Source: Weizmannia acidilactici (lineage in GTDB: Bacteria; Bacillota; Bacilli; Bacillales; Bacillaceae_C). From it: a stretch of DNA of 64,000 nt. The notes under the pieces were generated by a model, which ran no database searches, was not told where the DNA came from, and saw only the letters and a list, made by a program, of their open reading frames with translations. Positions 34,800-42,737 of the stretch are shown here, piece by piece (position 1 is the stretch's first letter; each line of letters opens with the position of its first letter). Both the position numbers and the translations under genes were made by a program. Location: NCBI RefSeq assembly GCF_008974225.1, contig NZ_BKZR01000002.1, forward strand, positions 1 through 64,000, read 5' to 3'.

Positions 34800-35240
34800 A
34801 TGTTGAGAAAGAAACGCAGGCTTTTAAAAAGCCAAAAAGGTTTTACTTTAATTGAATTGCTTGCTGTTATTGTTATTTTAGGGATCATTGCGGCAATCGC
34901 CATCCCGGCGATCGGAAATGTGATCAAAAACTCGAGGTTTAATGCGATTAAATCTGATGCGATCCAGGTTATTAGTGCAGCAAAACTTTATGCAGCAGAT
35001 AATGATGTGAAATCAGGTGATACAATAAAACAAACAGATTTGTCAAAATATCTCGACGACAAAGATAGTACATTAAAAAAATATTCGGTTACGTTAACAA
35101 CAGATTCAGATGGAAAAATTGATTACGAAGTTAATGGTTCAGGCATTGATGGTGGTGTTACAATAACATTTAAAAATGCTACTTTAAATGAAATTAATTC
35201 TGCGAAAAGAACCAGCGATAATGTTACAATAGGTCAATAA
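34800..35240 (+). CDS. pilA: PilA, major type IV pilin
   Basis: 146 residues. The basic leader MLRKKRRLLKSQKG (14 residues) precedes FTLIELLAVIVILGIIAAIA, the classic type IVa mature N terminus with Glu5. The C-terminal part (about 50-146) is a short globular domain rich in Asp, Thr and Lys, with no cysteine pair. AAAGGAGG precedes the ATG. The coding sequence after the conserved N terminus is clearly richer in A and T than the flanking genes. An 81-base gap upstream with a TATAAT and two hairpins downstream suggest separate, strong expression. Confidence 0.93.
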   Translation: MLRKKRRLLKSQKGFTLIELLAVIVILGIIAAIAIPAIGNVIKNSRFNAIKSDAIQVISAAKLYAADNDVKSGDTIKQTDLSKYLDDKDSTLKKYSVTLTTDSDGKIDYEVNGSGIDGGVTITFKNATLNEINSAKRTSDNVTIGQ

Positions 35241-35282
35241 TTCTATTTTGTTCAAGAAAGTTTTTTGTTAAGACTATCTACA

Positions 35283-35299
35283 AGCGGAGATATTCCGCT
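35283..35299 (+). terminator. Weak terminator-like hairpin after pilA
   Basis: AGCGGA/TCCGCT around a GATAT loop, followed by GTTTCTTTCTC. It may partly stop transcripts after pilA. Confidence 0.45.
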
Positions 35300-35311
35300 G
35301 TTTCTTTCTCT

Positions 35312-35341
35312 CCAAGGTCTGCTTCTTGTGCCAGGCCTTGG
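35312..35341 (+). other. Second hairpin between pilA and pilM
   Basis: CCAAGG(U)CUG pairs with CCAG(G)CCUUGG, about 9-10 pairs, without a T-run. It could stabilise the 3' end of a pilA transcript. Confidence 0.4.
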
Positions 35342-35381
35342 TTGCTAGTTTGCTAGGATTATTTGTTGAGGGGTTATCTCT

Positions 35382-36383
35382 ATGGCATTTTCATTTTTTC
35401 CGGGTTCCAGGAAAATCGGCAATTTCATCATGAAGGACCATGTGATCCGCTATCTTGAATTGAAGCAGGCCAATCCCCCTATCGTGCAAATTTTCGGCGA
35501 GCATTATCTTCCGGAAGGGCTGATCCGCGACGGGAAAATCGTAGATGTTGAGACGCTTTCCATGATTGCCGAAGAATGCCTCGATGATTGGGGACTGAAG
35601 CGGGGAAAACACTTGATCCGGTTTACGGTTCCCGAGCATTTAGTTGTCGTGCGCAAAGTGGCTGTCCCGAAAGAAGTCGCCGTGGATGAAATCGAAGGCT
35701 ATATTTACATCGAACTCGGCTCCACCATCCATCTGCCGTTTGAAGATCCGGTGTTTGATTATACGCTCCTTACCGAGGCCAATGAAGAAAAGCAAATCCT
35801 TTTATTTGCTTCGCCCAAAGACATTGTACAGGACTATGTGGACTTTTTTAACGGCATCCGCCTCAGCCCTGTCGCAGCCGATATCTCCCCTTTATGCGCC
35901 TACCGGTCTTTTTACCAGTTGAATCAGCTGAATCCGATGGACCACATTCTGCTTCTCCAGTTTGATTTATCCATGGTGAACGCCACCATTTTCCACCAGC
36001 ACTTCCCTTTTCTCATGAGAGAGCTTGAGGTGGATATTCCGTTTTCAAAATGGGAAGTGGAAACCAATGCTTTCGGGGAAAAAAAGTATCACTGGCCGGA
36101 AGGTGATCCATTGCTGCAGTACCAGACCGAAAACATCTATAAAGAACTGGACAGGATCATGAATTATTACCAGTTTTCCATGAGGCAGGGCAAGGCGGCT
36201 GTCAATAAAATCCTGCTGAATGGCGATTACCCGTATTTGCAGGATATTACCGGGAAACTCTCGGAACAATTCGGCCTGCCGGTTGAGACGGCCCTTATAG
36301 AAAAAGTTTCATCCACTGCCGGCGCCCCGTTCCCCGCCCGTTTCGTTCCGTTGCTGGGGCTTGCGTTGAAAGAGGTGAAATAG
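35382..36383 (+). CDS. pilM: PilM, actin-like pilus assembly protein
   Basis: 333 residues. An actin/FtsA-like cytoplasmic protein that recruits PilN in type IV pilus machines. Visible: IKDHVIRYLEL-like N-terminal strand pair, LPEGLIRDGKIVD, the RFTVPEHLVVVRKVAVPKE segment, and a C-terminal KILLNGDYPYLQDITGKL part resembling the ATPase-fold adenosine motif. The divergent length fits Gram-positive PilM. The frame runs straight into pilN with no spacer. Confidence 0.87.
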   Translation: MAFSFFPGSRKIGNFIMKDHVIRYLELKQANPPIVQIFGEHYLPEGLIRDGKIVDVETLSMIAEECLDDWGLKRGKHLIRFTVPEHLVVVRKVAVPKEVAVDEIEGYIYIELGSTIHLPFEDPVFDYTLLTEANEEKQILLFASPKDIVQDYVDFFNGIRLSPVAADISPLCAYRSFYQLNQLNPMDHILLLQFDLSMVNATIFHQHFPFLMRELEVDIPFSKWEVETNAFGEKKYHWPEGDPLLQYQTENIYKELDRIMNYYQFSMRQGKAAVNKILLNGDYPYLQDITGKLSEQFGLPVETALIEKVSSTAGAPFPARFVPLLGLALKEVK

Positions 36384-37142
36384 ATGCCGGTTGAGATTAA
36401 TCTGCTGCCGAAAAAAGAACCGAAAAATATGGCTTTGCTTTTTTGGGGCGGCTTATTGGCTGCCGCATTCATCATTTTCCTGACCGTCTTCTTTTTCATG
36501 CTGCATCATGCAAAACAGGACCTCGGCGCCATAAACGAAAAAATCCACCAGGTGGAAGCGATGCAGGCTAGAGAACAGGCGAAGCAGAAAAACGATACAG
36601 ACACGCAAGATTTGCGTAAACTAGCGTCCGCCGTAAAATGGGCAAAAGATTATCCCGTCAAAGCGGTGCCGATTTTGGACCAGCTCACAAAACTGCTTCC
36701 GAAATACGGCTACATTACGGATTTTTCCTGCACCGAAACGAGCGCGGACGTGACGGTTCAATTTGAATCGGGCGATGAAGTTGCTTATTACCTGAAACGG
36801 TTAAATGACAGCAAATATTTTAGCGGTGCCGTTCTGAACAACATCAAAACGGATAAAAAAGATACAGATATAGCAAGTTCCGCTTTAACGGCTGCTTCCA
36901 CGTCCGGATCCGAGTCAACGTCGGGCAGCGGCAATTCCGGGTCTAACGCTAAAACGGACACGAAAAATACGGACACCTCAAATACGAAGGCGGCTTCTGG
37001 CACGAATGCCAATGCAGCGGGGGATACCGGGAGTACAGCTGCGGATACAAGCAGCGATCTACCTGTTTATTTGGCCAGTTATACGGTGCAATTAAACAAA
37101 AGTGCATTGAATGCAGCTGCGAAGAAGGAGGAAAAGCAATGA
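36384..37142 (+). CDS. pilN: PilN, pilus alignment protein with a long low-complexity segment
   Basis: 252 residues. The N terminus MPVEINLLPKKEPK is the conserved PilN motif that binds PilM; one transmembrane helix follows (about 13-35), then a coiled coil and a ferredoxin-like domain (about 85-150). Residues about 160-232 are a Ser/Thr/Asn/Asp/Gly/Ala tract, unusual for PilN. A final beta-like piece (LPVYLASYTVQLNK) closes the protein. It starts directly after the pilM stop and overlaps pilO by four bases. Confidence 0.87.
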   Translation: MPVEINLLPKKEPKNMALLFWGGLLAAAFIIFLTVFFFMLHHAKQDLGAINEKIHQVEAMQAREQAKQKNDTDTQDLRKLASAVKWAKDYPVKAVPILDQLTKLLPKYGYITDFSCTETSADVTVQFESGDEVAYYLKRLNDSKYFSGAVLNNIKTDKKDTDIASSALTAASTSGSESTSGSGNSGSNAKTDTKNTDTSNTKAASGTNANAAGDTGSTAADTSSDLPVYLASYTVQLNKSALNAAAKKEEKQ

Positions 37143-37819
37143 ACCTCCGATTAAATAAAAGGCAATTTTCCTTGCTGATTATTCTCCTGGCCGTCTGCAT
37201 TGCCGGGGCGGCAGCCTTGTACTGGTTTGTGCTGGAACCGGTAAAAGCGGAGATTGCCGTGAAAAAATCAACGTTAAAGTCGGAACAGCAGGTGCTTGAC
37301 GCTTTGCATTCGAAACAGCAGATAAATCCGGAAGTGCAGCTGGGAACGGTTGTGGACCTTTTGCAGAAAGTGCCGACAAAACCGCTGACAGAACAATTTT
37401 TGCTTGATTTCCAAATGGCGGAGTCGCTCTCCGGCAGTCTGATTACTGAAATGGATTACAATCAGCAAAAGGATACAAGCAATTCAGCCTCCGCTGCGCA
37501 ATCGTCTTCAACTGGTTCGAATGCTGCTTTGCCTTCCGGGATGAAAAAAATTACTTACACTTTAACCGTGGAGTCGCCGGATTATAAAAGCATGAAATCT
37601 TTTTTAAAAACAATTGAAAATTTATCGCGCATTACGATGATTGAATCGGTCGATTTTCAACAATCCAATCAAACCGCTGATTCCGCGGATCTGGAATATA
37701 CGGTGACCGTTTCAACTTTTTATTATCCTGAATTGAGCCGGTATGCCGATTACTTGCCGGATATCGAAGTGCCGTCCCCAAGCCATAAAAGTGACCCGAT
37801 TGCCGGGACAGCACAATAA
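37139..37819 (+). CDS. pilO: PilO, pilus alignment protein
   Basis: 226 residues. One N-terminal transmembrane helix (about 11-30), a coiled coil (about 35-58), then the extracytoplasmic ferredoxin-like domain with ITYTLTVESPDYKSMKSFLKTIEN. PilO pairs with PilN. A Ser-rich insert (about 107-130) is present. No pilP or secretin gene follows, as expected for a bacterium without an outer membrane. Confidence 0.87.
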   Translation: MNLRLNKRQFSLLIILLAVCIAGAAALYWFVLEPVKAEIAVKKSTLKSEQQVLDALHSKQQINPEVQLGTVVDLLQKVPTKPLTEQFLLDFQMAESLSGSLITEMDYNQQKDTSNSASAAQSSSTGSNAALPSGMKKITYTLTVESPDYKSMKSFLKTIENLSRITMIESVDFQQSNQTADSADLEYTVTVSTFYYPELSRYADYLPDIEVPSPSHKSDPIAGTAQ

Positions 37820-37871
37820 GTTTTTAGCATGCATGGTAGTATAAACAAGCTGAATGTTAGAGGGATGGACC

Positions 37872-38633
37872 ATGGATATAATCTGGATTGTTTATTTTGC
37901 GGTGATGGGAATGGTTTTCGGCTCATTTTACAATGTCGTCGGTTTGCGGGTGCCAAAACACGAATCCATCGCTTTTCCCGGTTCGCACTGCCCAAAATGC
38001 GGGCATCCATTAAAGTGGTATGAAAATATACCAGTGTTTTCCTATCTGGCCTTAAGGGGTAGATGCAAAAGCTGCAAGTCGCCGATTTCCGCCATTTATC
38101 CGGTTTTTGAAACGCTGACCGGACTGCTTTTTGCCTATTCATTTTCCCGGTTCGGCTGGAGCATGGAGCTTTTGTTAGCTTGCTTGTTCATTTCTCTACT
38201 TGTGATTATCACCGTTTCCGATTTGGTTTATATGCTTATTCCTGATATAGTGCTGCTGCCTTTTGCGGCCGCGATCGCCATCATACGGTTCCTCTCCCCG
38301 GCAGCGCCTTGGTGGTCCGCCTGGCTTGGGGCTGTGCTCGGATTCTGCCTTCTCTATTTGATTGCGCTTGTGACAAAGGGGGCCATGGGCGGCGGAGATA
38401 TCAAACTGTATTTTGTCATCGGGCTTGTATTGGGTGTGGAGAAAATTTTTTTGTCCTTTTTTCTTGCCTGCCTGTTCGGCGCACTTTTTGGTATCGGCTT
38501 GATGGCGGCCGGCAGATTTAAAAAAAGGAAGCCGATCCCCTTTGGTCCGTTTATTGCCGCCGGTTCCCTTATTGCCTATTTTTTCGGAAACGATTTGATC
38601 GCTTTTTATTTACGAATGTACGGGCTCTCCTAG
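37872..38633 (+). CDS. comC: Prepilin peptidase (ComC/PilD)
   Basis: 253 residues. An aspartyl membrane protease that cuts prepilins after Gly and methylates the new N terminus. The cytoplasmic loop has two Cys pairs (CPKCGHPLKW, CKSCKSPIS). The active-site aspartates lie in TVSDLVYMLIPD and GGGDIKLYF. Several transmembrane helices. ATG 37872 follows AGAGGGATGG. It holds the comC position upstream of spoIIB, and would have to process both the pilins here and any ComG pseudopilins elsewhere. Confidence 0.94.
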   Translation: MDIIWIVYFAVMGMVFGSFYNVVGLRVPKHESIAFPGSHCPKCGHPLKWYENIPVFSYLALRGRCKSCKSPISAIYPVFETLTGLLFAYSFSRFGWSMELLLACLFISLLVIITVSDLVYMLIPDIVLLPFAAAIAIIRFLSPAAPWWSAWLGAVLGFCLLYLIALVTKGAMGGGDIKLYFVIGLVLGVEKIFLSFFLACLFGALFGIGLMAAGRFKKRKPIPFGPFIAAGSLIAYFFGNDLIAFYLRMYGLS

Positions 38634-38679
38634 GCAGATTTTCACAAAAAATGCCGGAAATCGGCGAATTCCTTTTCAG

Positions 38680-38711
38680 ACAAGGCGACAAAAGTCTTGT
38701 TCTTTTTTTTG
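38680..38711 (+). terminator. Possible terminator of the pilus operon
   Basis: ACAAG...CTTGT around GCGACAAAAGT (which holds an inner GAC/GTC), followed by TTC and a long T-run. Confidence 0.5.
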
Positions 38712-38756
38712 CCGTTTGTGTTAGCATAAAGCAAATCGGGCAAAGAGGTGAAGGAA

Positions 38757-39746
38757 TTGGACGAAGCGAAAAATCATGCGAAAATAACGGTCAAAATGAA
38801 CGGAAAGGGCGGGCATTCGAAAGAAACAATCGAAGTCCACGACTGGAAAACAGCTGAACACGAGGTTGCCGCTGCTCATGACGGTGCAAATGAAGAGGAA
38901 TCTTTTGAGTGGGTGCTGCCCGAACTGGATGCGGATAAAATTGAAGAATTCCGGCCGATCCATTATACACCCGTCCCCAAAAAGAAAAGTTTTTTCCAAA
39001 ATAAACTGCCGAACAAAAAATCAATGCCGGCCATCATTTTTTCCATCGCGTCCGCCGTTGTCATCGGCGCATTATTGGGGCTTGTTGTACTGAAATTTAT
39101 TGAATACGGGGACAGCCAAACGAAAAAGAGCGCCTCTGCCCCTGCAGCAGGATCCGCAGGCGGAGAAAAGCAGGCCCAGGCACAACAGCTGCCGGCATTA
39201 ACGGTCGGTATCCTGCAGGCGGGGGTTTTCAGCACGAAAGAAGCCGCTGCCAAAGTTTCGGACGAGCTGGCTGCCAAAAGTGTGCCATCCATGCTGCTTA
39301 CCATGGACGGCCAACATTATATTTTTGCTGGCGTCGCCGAAAGCCTGCTGGTGGTCAAAAACTTGAAAACCGTTTTTGCGGACAAAGGTGTCGAGTTGTA
39401 TGCAAAAGAGATCAGTTTTTCAAGCAAAAAAATACAAACTGTGACAAACGATGATCAAATTTTCGCACAAAATACAGTTCCCCTTTTTGAAAAATTGGTG
39501 AAAGAAACTTCCAATTCGTTCCAGACCGGGACGGTTTCTGCGGACGGCATGCAGGCGATGAAAAGCAGCGCCGAAACAATCAGCAGGCTCGAAACGATAA
39601 AACAGGAAACGCTGCAACAGTTAAAGAAATACGAAACGGCCGCGTATGAATCACTGCTTTCCTATGAAAAAAGCGGAAACAAACAGGATTTGGCCAAAGC
39701 CGAGCAAAACCTGCTTGACTATGTGAAGGTGTACAGCGGGCACTGA
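38757..39746 (+). CDS. spoIIB: SpoIIB, SPOR-domain septation protein of sporulation
   Basis: 329 residues. In B. subtilis SpoIIB helps dissolve septal wall and position engulfment proteins. Cytoplasmic N terminus (about 1-95), one transmembrane helix (about 96-118, IIFSIASAVVIGALLGLVV), and a SPOR domain (about 145-218, LTVGILQAGVFSTKEAA) that binds denuded septal peptidoglycan. The start is TTG 38757, set by GAGGTGAAGG; a GTG at 38748 lies inside that site. Position between comC and maf is conserved. Confidence 0.88.
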   Translation: MDEAKNHAKITVKMNGKGGHSKETIEVHDWKTAEHEVAAAHDGANEEESFEWVLPELDADKIEEFRPIHYTPVPKKKSFFQNKLPNKKSMPAIIFSIASAVVIGALLGLVVLKFIEYGDSQTKKSASAPAAGSAGGEKQAQAQQLPALTVGILQAGVFSTKEAAAKVSDELAAKSVPSMLLTMDGQHYIFAGVAESLLVVKNLKTVFADKGVELYAKEISFSSKKIQTVTNDDQIFAQNTVPLFEKLVKETSNSFQTGTVSADGMQAMKSSAETISRLETIKQETLQQLKKYETAAYESLLSYEKSGNKQDLAKAEQNLLDYVKVYSGH

Positions 39747-39868
39747 GGCCGAACCCGCCAAAAGGGGGCTCCCTACATTACCGGGGGCCCTATTGTTTAA
39801 CGGCGGTTTTTTTGGTACGATACAAGTGTATCTCCCATATTAAACCAGAAAAGAAAGTTTGGTGTATG

Positions 39869-40453
39869 ATGGACCTCATATTGGCTTCAGGCTCCCCACG
39901 AAGAAAAGAACTCCTCCAGAAATTGCAAATTCCGTTTATTGTTGAAAAAAGCGATGAGGATGAACTAATCGATTTAACCGGTCCGCCCGAGGCAATTGTC
40001 AAGGAGCTGGCATGCAGAAAAGCGGAAAGTGTTGCCGCACATTTTCCTGAAGATGTGGTGGTCGGCGCCGATACAGTCGTGGCGCTTGAGGACCGCATCC
40101 TTGGAAAACCGGGCAGCCGCGATGAGGCGCGTAGGATGCTTCATCGTTTATCCGGCAAAACGCATACCGTCTATACCGGGGTTGCGGTTTGCTGCAAAGG
40201 GGAAACAGAAGTGTTTTTCGAAAAAACGGATGTCACTTTTTGGCATCTGTCCGAAAAAGAAATCGAACAGTACATGGACAGCGGCGAACCGTTTGACAAA
40301 GCCGGCGCATACGGCATCCAGGGATTAGGTGCGCTGTTTGTAAAGGGTGTCAGCGGCGATTACTATAATGTAGTGGGGCTGCCGGTTTCCCGTCTGTACC
40401 GTGTGCTTTCCGGACCGAAATATGCCGGTCTGTCCGGCCCCTCCGCCTCCTGA
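39869..40453 (+). CDS. maf: Maf family nucleotide pyrophosphatase
   Basis: 194 residues. Maf hydrolyses dTTP, UTP and related non-canonical nucleotides; overexpression in B. subtilis inhibits septation. The N-terminal SGSPRRKELL signature begins at residue 7. Catalytic EKSDEDE, VVGADTVVAL and FDKAGAYGIQG regions are intact. Two ATGs (39866, 39869) are equally placed; the second gives the canonical MDLILASGSPRR. Followed 21 bases later by radC. Confidence 0.95.
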   Translation: MDLILASGSPRRKELLQKLQIPFIVEKSDEDELIDLTGPPEAIVKELACRKAESVAAHFPEDVVVGADTVVALEDRILGKPGSRDEARRMLHRLSGKTHTVYTGVAVCCKGETEVFFEKTDVTFWHLSEKEIEQYMDSGEPFDKAGAYGIQGLGALFVKGVSGDYYNVVGLPVSRLYRVLSGPKYAGLSGPSAS

Positions 40454-40474
40454 ACCGGAAAAGGAGGAATACAA

Positions 40475-41158
40475 TTGGAAAAACTACTGATCAAAGACTT
40501 ATCCGCAGAAGACCGCCCGCGTGAACGGTTAATCCACCACGGGGCGGAGAGCCTTTCCAACCAGGAACTTCTCGCCATTTTGCTTCGTACCGGTACAAAA
40601 GAAGAATCGGTCCTCCAGCTTGCCAACCGGCTTTTGCACCATTTTGAGGGTCTCCGGCTTTTAAAAGGTGCCTCGCTTGAAGAAATGACGGCCATCAAAG
40701 GCATCGGCACGGCCAAAGCCGTCCAGATTTTGGCTGCGATCGAACTGGGGAGAAGAATCAACAATTTACAGCATGATGAACGCTTTGTGATCCGCACCCC
40801 GCAGGATGGGGCCAATTATGTCATGAACGACATGCGCTTTTTGGCCCAGGAACATTTCGTCTGCCTGTATTTGAACGTTAAAAACCAGGTGATCCACCGG
40901 CAAACCCTTTTTATCGGCAGCTTAAATGCTTCAATTGTCCACCCGCGGGAAGTTTTCAAAGAAGCATTAAGGCGTTCTGCCGCCTCCATTATTTGTTTCC
41001 ATAACCACCCATCCGGAGACCCTTCCCCTTCAAAAGAAGATATCGAAGTTACCAAACGGCTTGCCGAATGTGGTAAAATAATGGGGATTGAAATTCTCGA
41101 CCATTTGATTATCGGTGAGAAAAAATTCGTGAGCCTGAAGGAAAAAGGATATTTGTAA
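40475..41158 (+). CDS. radC: RadC family JAMM-motif protein (YsxA)
   Basis: 227 residues. The N-terminal helix-hairpin-helix-like region (about 20-95, IKGIGTAKAVQILAAIELGRR) precedes the JAB/MPN domain with the metal motif HNHPSGDPSPSKED (about 172-185). The name RadC is historical; no repair role is proven. TTG start after AAAGGAGGAATACAA. Conserved between maf and mreB in Bacillus. Confidence 0.95.
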   Translation: MEKLLIKDLSAEDRPRERLIHHGAESLSNQELLAILLRTGTKEESVLQLANRLLHHFEGLRLLKGASLEEMTAIKGIGTAKAVQILAAIELGRRINNLQHDERFVIRTPQDGANYVMNDMRFLAQEHFVCLYLNVKNQVIHRQTLFIGSLNASIVHPREVFKEALRRSAASIICFHNHPSGDPSPSKEDIEVTKRLAECGKIMGIEILDHLIIGEKKFVSLKEKGYL

Positions 41159-41162
41159 GGCT

Positions 41163-41190
41163 TTGAATTTTTTTATGGTTACGATATAAT
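41163..41190 (+). promoter_or_regulatory. Sigma-A promoter of mreB
   Basis: TTGAAT (41163-41168), a 16-bp spacer and TATAAT (41185-41190). This leaves a leader of about 135 bases. Confidence 0.65.
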
Positions 41191-41330
41191 TAATCGTATG
41201 ATTTTTACAGCTGGCTTTGTTGACCAAATTTGCCCAAACAACGGATGCGGCCAAAAAATGCATCTGCATATATAAGCAAAAGTATGACACAAATCGCGAA
41301 AATTAAAAGTGAAGAAAGGGAGATACATCC

Positions 41331-42347
41331 ATGTTCGGAAGTAAAGATCTGGGGATTGATCTTGGGACAGCCAATACATTGGTTTTCATAAAAGGAAAGG
41401 GGATTGTCGTACGGGAGCCTTCCGTAGTGGCAATCCAGACAGATACAAAACAAATTGTGGCGGTTGGGGATGCCGCTAAAAAAATGATCGGAAGGACGCC
41501 GGGAAATATTGTGGCGACACGGCCGATGAAAGACGGCGTAATCGCGGATTATGAAACGACCGCTGCGATGATGAAATATTATATTCAGCAGGCCACAAAT
41601 AAAAAAGGCTTTTTTTCAAAAAATCCGTATGTCATGGTCTGCGTTCCGTCCGGCATCACGGCGGTGGAAGAGCGCGCGGTGATTGATGCAACCCGCCAGG
41701 CCGGGGCAAGGGATGCTTTTACGATTGAAGAGCCTTTTGCAGCAGCGATCGGCGCCGGGTTGCCTGTCTGGGAGCCGACCGGAAGCATGGTAGTGGATAT
41801 CGGCGGCGGGACGACGGAAGTGGCCATTATTTCGCTGGGCGGAATTGTGACAAGCCAGTCGATCCGCGTGGCAGGGGATGAAATGGACGAAGCGATCATC
41901 AGTTATATCCGCAAAAATTACAACCTTTTAATTGGGGACCGGACCGCAGAACAAATAAAAATGGAAATCGGTTCAGCAGGAGAGCCGGAGGGGATTGAAC
42001 CAATGGATATCAGGGGCCGGGATTTGTTAACAGGTTTGCCGAAGACGATCACGATCACGGCGGAAGAAATTGCCGATGCGCTTCATGATACGGTTTATGC
42101 GATTGTTGATGCTGTGAAATACACGCTTGAACAGACGCCGCCTGAACTAGCGGCGGATATTATGGACCGCGGCATTGTGCTGACGGGCGGGGGCGCGCTT
42201 TTGCGCAATCTCGACCATGTCATCAGCAAGGAAACGGAAATGCCTGTCATCATTGCCGAAAATCCGCTTGACTGCGTCGCAATCGGTACAGGCAGCGCTT
42301 TGGAAAACATCGAACTGTTCAAAAACAAAGCAAAAGACAGTAAGTAA
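41331..42347 (+). CDS. mreB: MreB, actin-like rod-shape protein
   Basis: 338 residues. It forms membrane filaments that guide lateral wall synthesis. Phosphate-1 DLGTANTLVF near residue 10, phosphate-2 VVDIGGGTTEVAI near 157, and the adenosine motif GIVLTGGGALLRNLD near 280. AAAGGGAGATACATCC precedes the ATG. A double repeat element follows the stop before mreC, enlarging the mreB-mreC gap to 390 bases. Confidence 0.98.
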   Translation: MFGSKDLGIDLGTANTLVFIKGKGIVVREPSVVAIQTDTKQIVAVGDAAKKMIGRTPGNIVATRPMKDGVIADYETTAAMMKYYIQQATNKKGFFSKNPYVMVCVPSGITAVEERAVIDATRQAGARDAFTIEEPFAAAIGAGLPVWEPTGSMVVDIGGGTTEVAIISLGGIVTSQSIRVAGDEMDEAIISYIRKNYNLLIGDRTAEQIKMEIGSAGEPEGIEPMDIRGRDLLTGLPKTITITAEEIADALHDTVYAIVDAVKYTLEQTPPELAADIMDRGIVLTGGGALLRNLDHVISKETEMPVIIAENPLDCVAIGTGSALENIELFKNKAKDSK

Positions 42348-42350
42348 ACA

Positions 42351-42496
42351 GAAAAGCGAAGGGCGTTTTCCCATCGGCGTATGAATTTCAATGCTCCCAA
42401 ACTGGAAACAAGATGAGCCGAAAAGGCGAATCGATGTGGACTTATCGCAGGGTGGGGCATGAAGTTCACCAGCCGATAACGCCTGCAGCTGGACAA
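42351..42496 (+). repeat. Dispersed GAAAAGCGG repeat, copy 2a
   Basis: Begins GAAAAGCGAAGGGCG three bases after the mreB stop and ends CAGCTGGACAA, the same end as copy 1. The interior has diverged from the other copies. Confidence 0.65.
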
Positions 42497-42499
42497 TAC

Positions 42500-42656
42500 G
42501 AAAAGCGGAGGCGCCTTGCTCATCAGCGTACGGATTTTTCTAGGCACTGTCTAAGATAAAGGAAACACGGCGAGGGACGAGCCGTGTGTTGGCTTATGCC
42601 AGAGGAAGGGGCTAAGAAGATTACCGGCCGGATAGGCGCTTCTGCGGGCAAAATTC
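42500..42656 (+). repeat. Dispersed GAAAAGCGG repeat, copy 2b
   Basis: Tandem to copy 2a. Begins GAAAAGCGGAGGCGCC, has GATAAAGGAAACACG, and a tail (GGCTAAGAAGATTACCGG) that aligns with copy 1 (GGCCAAAAAGTTCGCTGG). The 3' limit is approximate. Confidence 0.7.
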
Positions 42657-42737
42657 TCCTGCCGGTATCATGCCGGCGGGAGAATGCATTCAAGTCGGCA
42701 ATTACCGGAACAGAGTTTTTTTATAGGAGTGGATTCC

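Noticed and set aside
39758..39795. Terminator after spoIIB
   Set aside because: GGGGGCTCCC and GGGGGCCC look symmetric at first sight, but they are not complementary over more than about five pairs.
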